Shown in pieces: positions 15,135-18,828 of a stretch of DNA of 18,828 nt; positions within the stretch are counted from its first letter, which is position 1, and each line of letters starts with the position of its first letter. Under the pieces are notes generated by a model. The model was not told the DNA's origin and did not search any database. It saw only the letters and a list, made by a program, of their open reading frames with translations. The stretch is taken from positions 1 through 18,828 of the forward strand of contig JAJNBO010000004.1 in the NCBI GenBank assembly GCA_021156245.1, read 5' to 3'. The position numbers and the translations under genes were made by a program. Source of the DNA: Ramlibacter sp. GTDB taxonomy: Bacteria; Pseudomonadota; Gammaproteobacteria; Burkholderiales; Burkholderiaceae_C.

Positions 15135-15847
15135 CCGGCCAGCAATTCAGGGAGCATCGTGGCAGCTGTGCCGCGCAGCACCGCGTCGCCCGCATCGTCG
15201 AGCGCGCTCGGTTCAGGGTTGATCACCACCACCCGCCCCGCAGTCGCACGGGCCAGGCCCGCCGCCGGATAGACGACGCCCGACGTGCCCACGACCAGCA
15301 TCAGGTCGCACGTCTGGGCTGCCGCCTCCGCGGCTTCGAGCTCCGCTGCGGGCAGCATCTCGCCGAACCAGACCACCGCTGGCCGCCGCAGGTTGCCGCA
15401 CGCTGAGCACGCCGGGGGCCGGCCATCCCGCAGGCGGCTGGCGTCGCAACAGGCGCGCGGAGCGTCGAGCCATCGGTCCTCCGCGATGTTGCCGTGCAGG
15501 GCGAGCACGCCTGGCGATCCGGCGCGCTGGTGCAGGCCGTCCACGTTCTGGGTCACGACCGTGAGCCGCCCCGGGTGACGCCGCTGGAAAGCCGCCACCG
15601 CGCGGTGCCCCGGATTCGGCTGCACCTTCGCGATGCTGTCGCGGCGCACCTGGTACCAGTCCCACACCATGGCGGGATCCGAACGGTATGCGGCTTCCGT
15701 TGCGAGCTGCTCCGGACGGAAGTTGGCCCACAGGCCGGTCTGCGTGTCACGAAAGGTCGGGACACCGGATTCCGCGCTCATGCCGGCGCCGCTGAGGAGG
15801 ACGATGTGCCGGGCCGTGCGCACCCACTGGCGCACTTCGCCGTTCAC
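15131..15847 (-). CDS. cobB: Sir2/CobB NAD-dependent protein deacylase
   Basis: A 238-aa sirtuin that removes acyl groups from lysine using NAD+. Motifs in order are [15 protein letters not shown] (NAD binding, residues 20-34), [12 protein letters not shown], catalytic His in ALHGNI, a zinc region with CC and CSAC, FGEMLP and GTSGVVYPA. Tyr65 and Arg68 in WDWYQVRR match the YxxR acyl-pocket signature of class III sirtuins, suggesting desuccinylase/demalonylase activity as in SIRT5 and E. coli CobB. The first zinc pair is CC rather than CxxC. The start is inferred as GTG at 15847, overlapping the rlmB stop (GTGA). Upstream, its frame stays open into the rlmB N-terminal frame because of the rlmB deletion, so an N-terminally extended 444-aa product is conceivable. 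Confidence 0.9.
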   Translation of the reverse strand: MNGEVRQWVRTARHIVLLSGAGMSAESGVPTFRDTQTGLWANFRPEQLATEAAYRSDPAMVWDWYQVRRDSIAKVQPNPGHRAVAAFQRRHPGRLTVVTQNVDGLHQRAGSPGVLALHGNIAEDRWLDAPRACCDASRLRDGRPPACSACGNLRRPAVVWFGEMLPAAELEAAEAAAQTCDLMLVVGTSGVVYPAAGLARATAGRVVVINPEPSALDDAGDAVLRGTAATMLPELLAG

Positions 15848-16465
15848 GACCGTTGCCGCACCGCCTCGTACAGGCAGATGCCGCTGGCCACCGAGACGTT
15901 CAGGCTTTCCACGGCGCCCAGCATCGGGATCGAGACCAGCGCGTCGCACGTCTTGCGCGTGAGCTGCCGCAGGCCCGTGCCTTCGGCGCCCAGCACCAGC
16001 GCGGTCGGCCCCTTCAGGTCCGACTGGTACAGCGTCTGCGTGGCTTCGTCCGACAGGCCCAGGCACCAGATGTTGCGTTCCTTCAGCTCGCCCAGCGTGC
16101 GCGCCGGCGCCATCGGCCACGCGCAGGCACGCACCCAGGTTGTGCGGATCGGTCACGCCGTCCAGCACCAGCAGCAGGGGCGGCGCGGCGATGGAGTCGA
16201 GCAGGTCGTCGAGCGACGTGCTCATGGCGATCGCCTCGACCCGCGCCACCACGCCCTGGTGGCCGGCACTGCCGGCCAGCCGCGACAGCCGCAGGCCGTC
16301 CGCCTCGATCGTCTTCACGTTCGCCTCCTGCGCCTTGTGCAGGAACTGGCGCATGCGCGCGTCGCGCCGCGAGGCGTCGACGTACAGCTCGATGATGGAC
16401 GTGGGCGCGGTGCGCAGGCGCACGCCCACCGCATGGAAACCGAACAGAACCTTGGGGGCGGACAT
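15844..16465 (-). pseudogene. rlmB: rlmB (23S rRNA Gm2251 2'-O-methyltransferase), broken by an internal deletion
   Basis: RlmB is a SPOUT/TrmH-fold enzyme that 2'-O-methylates 23S rRNA G2251. The N-terminal part is intact from the ATG at 16465: substrate domain KVLFGFHAVGVRL, HQGVVARV, then motif 1 [17 protein letters not shown] up to GAGAHA. The C-terminal part continues in another frame from [13 protein letters not shown] through motif 2 [12 protein letters not shown] and motif 3 [18 protein letters not shown] to TGA at 15844. Compared with E. coli RlmB, about 34 residues between GAHA and ARTL are missing. Adding 113 nt to the 622 nt present gives 735 nt, a normal 244-aa gene; 113 is not divisible by three, hence the frameshift. 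The junction (16094-16105) is consistent with slippage between two GGCGCGCACGC copies. It is probably inactive unless this is an assembly error. Confidence 0.87.
16094..16105 (-). other. Inferred deletion junction in rlmB
   Basis: On the minus strand GGCGCGCACGCT can be read in two frames. In one it encodes Gly-Ala-His-Ala, as expected upstream of the missing segment; in the other it encodes the Ala-Arg-Thr-Leu expected downstream. One surviving copy joining both flanks is the usual signature of deletion between short direct repeats. Confidence 0.65.
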
Positions 16466-16472
16466 GCGGCGA

Positions 16473-17166
<694 letters not shown>

Positions 17167-17168
<2 letters not shown>

Positions 17169-17808
17169 GCGGGTTTCGAAGTGGACGCGGCGTGACTTTA
17201 TCGCCGCCGGCCTGGCGGCCTGTCATGGCGGCTGGGCGGCGGCGGCAGGCACCCCGGTGATCCTGGTGGTGGGCGACTCGCTGAGTGCCGAGTATGGCCT
17301 GAAGCGCGGGACGGGGTGGGTGGCGCTGCTGGAGCAGCGGCTGGCCCAGGAGAAGGTCGCCGCCAAGGTTGTCAACGCCAGCATCAGCGGCGACACGACC
17401 TCCGGTGGCCGGTCCCGCCTTCCGTCGCTGTTGCAGCAGCACAAGCCCACGCACGTGATCCTGGAGCTCGGCGCCAACGACGCCTTGCGCGGGCTGCCGC
17501 TGAAAGGGACGGAAGACAACCTTTCGTGGATGACCGAAGCGGCCCAGAAGGCCGGGGCGCGCGTGCTGCTGGTCGGCATGCAGGTGCCGCCGAACTACGG
17601 CACCGACTACACCAACCGCTTCAGCGGTCTTTTCGCCAAGGTGGCGAAGGAGCGCAAGGCCGCCGTCGTGCCATTCTTCCTGGCGGGCGTGGCCGACGTG
17701 CCGGATCCGACGGCGATGTTCCAGTCCGACCGTATCCATCCGAGGGCCGAGGCGCACCCGCGCATGCTGGACAACGTCTGGCCGGAACTGAAGAAGCTCC
17801 TGAAATGA
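17167..17808 (+). CDS. tesA: TesA-type SGNH esterase / lysophospholipase, exported
   Basis: A 213-aa GDSL/SGNH hydrolase like E. coli TesA (acyl-CoA thioesterase I, protease I, lysophospholipase L1), which acts in the periplasm. Block I is GDSLSAEYG (nucleophile Ser38), block II is NASISGDTTSGG, block III is GANDALRG, and block V is DRIHP (Asp188, His191). The N-terminus from the ATG at 17167 reads WTRRDFIAAGLAACHGG, a twin-arginine-like signal; LAAC also resembles a lipobox (Cys19). Cleavage could be at Cys19 or after AAAA near 27. In-frame ATGs at 17152 and 17155 are alternatives that only lengthen the n-region. The stop overlaps the mnmH start (ATGA). It is divergent from the ABC ATPase gene, with overlapping 5' ends. 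Confidence 0.9.
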
Positions 17809-18828
17809 GCGTGCGTCCGATCAGCGCGGCCGACGCGATCGCGCGGCTGCAGGAATTCGATGCGGTCATCGACGCGCGCAGCGAAAGCGAATACGCCGAG
17901 GACCGCCTGCCCGGCGCGATCAACTGGCCGTCGCTCGACGACGCGCAGCGGCACGAGGTGGGCACGCTGTACAAGCAGGTGAATCCGTTCGAAGCGCGCA
18001 AGCGAGGGGCCTCGCTGGTCGCGGCCAACATCTCGCGCCACATCCAGCGCGAGGTGATGGACAAGCCCAAGGGCTGGAAGCCGCTGGTCTATTGCTGGCG
18101 CGGCGGCCAGCGCAGCGGCTCGCTGTCGCTGGTGCTGGGCCAGATCGGCTTCAGCGTCCAGATCATCGAAGGCGGCTACAAGGCGTTCCGGGCGGCGGTC
18201 CTGGCGCAGTTGCCGGAACTCGCGCGCTCGCTGCAGTACCGCGTCGTCTGCGGCCCCACCGGCTCCGGGAAGACGCGGTTGCTCCAGGCGCTGGAAGCCG
18301 CGGGAGCGCAGGTGCTGGACCTGGAAGGGCTGGCCAGCCACCGCAGCTCCGTGCTCGGCATCATCCCCGGCCAGCCGCAGCCCACGCAGAAGCGCTTCGA
18401 CACCCTGGTGTGGGAGAAGCTGCGCGGCTTCGACCCGGCGCGCGTGGTCTACGTTGAAAGTGAAAGCAAGAAGGTCGGCAACCTCGCCGTGCCGGATGCG
18501 TTGATGGAGGCGATGCGCGCCAGCCCGTGCCTGCGGCTGGACCTCGCCGACGACGAACGCGTGCGCCTGCTGCTGGAGGACTACGATTTCTTCAGCCGCG
18601 ACACCGACCTGTTCTGCCGCCGGCTCGATGCGCTGGTGGAGATCCGCGGGCGCGAGCAGGTGCAGGCCTGGCAGGCACGGGTGCGCGCCGGCGACATCGA
18701 GAGCGTCGTGCGCGAGCTGCTCGTGAAGCACTACGACCCGGGATACGCGAGTTCGACGAACCGCAATTTCAAGGCCTTCGCGCAGGCCCGGCCCATCGCG
18801 CCGAAGGACCGGACGCCGGAGGCGATGG
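17805..18828 (+). CDS. mnmH: tRNA 2-selenouridine synthase MnmH (SelU), 3' end beyond window
   Basis: A partial gene: 341 codons of an expected total of about 365, open to the window edge. The N-terminal rhodanese domain (about 5-130) carries the catalytic cysteine Cys97 in VYCWRGGQRS, the same number as in E. coli YbbB. A P-loop domain follows, with Walker A GPTGSGKT (150-157) and the family blocks LEGLASHRSSVLG and SESKKVGN. The enzyme converts 2-thiouridine at the tRNA wobble position to 2-selenouridine via a geranylated intermediate, using selenophosphate. This implies a selD gene elsewhere in the genome. ATG at 17805 overlaps the tesA stop by four bases, so the two are translated together. 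The sequence shows no damage up to the edge. Confidence 0.93.
   Translation, partial: MSVRPISAADAIARLQEFDAVIDARSESEYAEDRLPGAINWPSLDDAQRHEVGTLYKQVNPFEARKRGASLVAANISRHIQREVMDKPKGWKPLVYCWRGGQRSGSLSLVLGQIGFSVQIIEGGYKAFRAAVLAQLPELARSLQYRVVCGPTGSGKTRLLQALEAAGAQVLDLEGLASHRSSVLGIIPGQPQPTQKRFDTLVWEKLRGFDPARVVYVESESKKVGNLAVPDALMEAMRASPCLRLDLADDERVRLLLEDYDFFSRDTDLFCRRLDALVEIRGREQVQAWQARVRAGDIESVVRELLVKHYDPGYASSTNRNFKAFAQARPIAPKDRTPEAM

Noticed and set aside
15844..16134. A separate small gene starting at the ATG at 16134 for the C-terminal RlmB part
   Set aside because: Its first residues ([10 protein letters not shown]) are out-of-frame reading of RlmB motif 1. The true protein signal starts only at ARTLGEL, so it is the 3' piece of a broken rlmB, not an independent gene.
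15844..16465. Programmed ribosomal frameshifting in rlmB
   Set aside because: About 34 conserved residues are absent, which a frameshift event cannot restore, and no slippery heptamer with a downstream structure is evident at the junction.

Overview
The window is a compact, GC-rich bacterial chromosome segment with short intergenic gaps, many stop/start overlaps and G/C-biased third codon positions. The protein types point to a beta-proteobacterium of the order Burkholderiales, plausibly a Comamonadaceae relative such as Ramlibacter or Variovorax. That placement is inference from how the proteins read, not from a search. I see no rRNA, tRNA, insertion sequence, prophage, integrase or CRISPR array, and no gene-free stretch longer than 300 bases. 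It reads as core metabolism plus a few accessory genes.

Left part (1-4900): an orphan cytoplasmic GAF-sensor histidine kinase on the minus strand; a small unknown protein (108 aa); a short J-domain protein with a membrane anchor; and an exported WxxGxW/YxWxxGxH-repeat protein whose Shine-Dalgarno lies in a predicted hairpin. These converge on a minus-strand pair made of a haem-oxygenase-fold iron-containing redox enzyme followed by a TerB-like protein.

Middle part (4912-10499): a fatty-acid beta-oxidation island. An LCAD-type acyl-CoA dehydrogenase and an abutting NPPY-motif methyltransferase run on the minus strand. Divergently, a thiolase and a FadB-type multifunctional protein run on the plus strand. 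Dehydrogenase, hydratase, hydroxyacyl-CoA dehydrogenase and thiolase together give a full beta-oxidation cycle.

Right part (10504-15134): a SorA/SorB-type periplasmic sulfite dehydrogenase pair on the minus strand. Divergent from it is a plus-strand operon: a MarR-GNAT fusion regulator, an EamA transporter that appears to start at a rare CTG codon, and a split chromate-transporter (ChrA) pair.

Far right (15131-18828): a minus-strand operon of an ABC ATPase (YbbA/LolD type), rlmB and a Sir2/CobB deacylase. Divergent from it are a TesA-type esterase with a Tat-like signal and mnmH (selU), which runs off the window. The most striking observation is that rlmB is broken. About 113 nt are missing from its middle, apparently by recombination between short direct repeats. 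This shifts its N-terminal half into the frame of the downstream sirtuin, so both genes form one uninterrupted 444-codon ORF. I did not find a clear new defence or mobile system.
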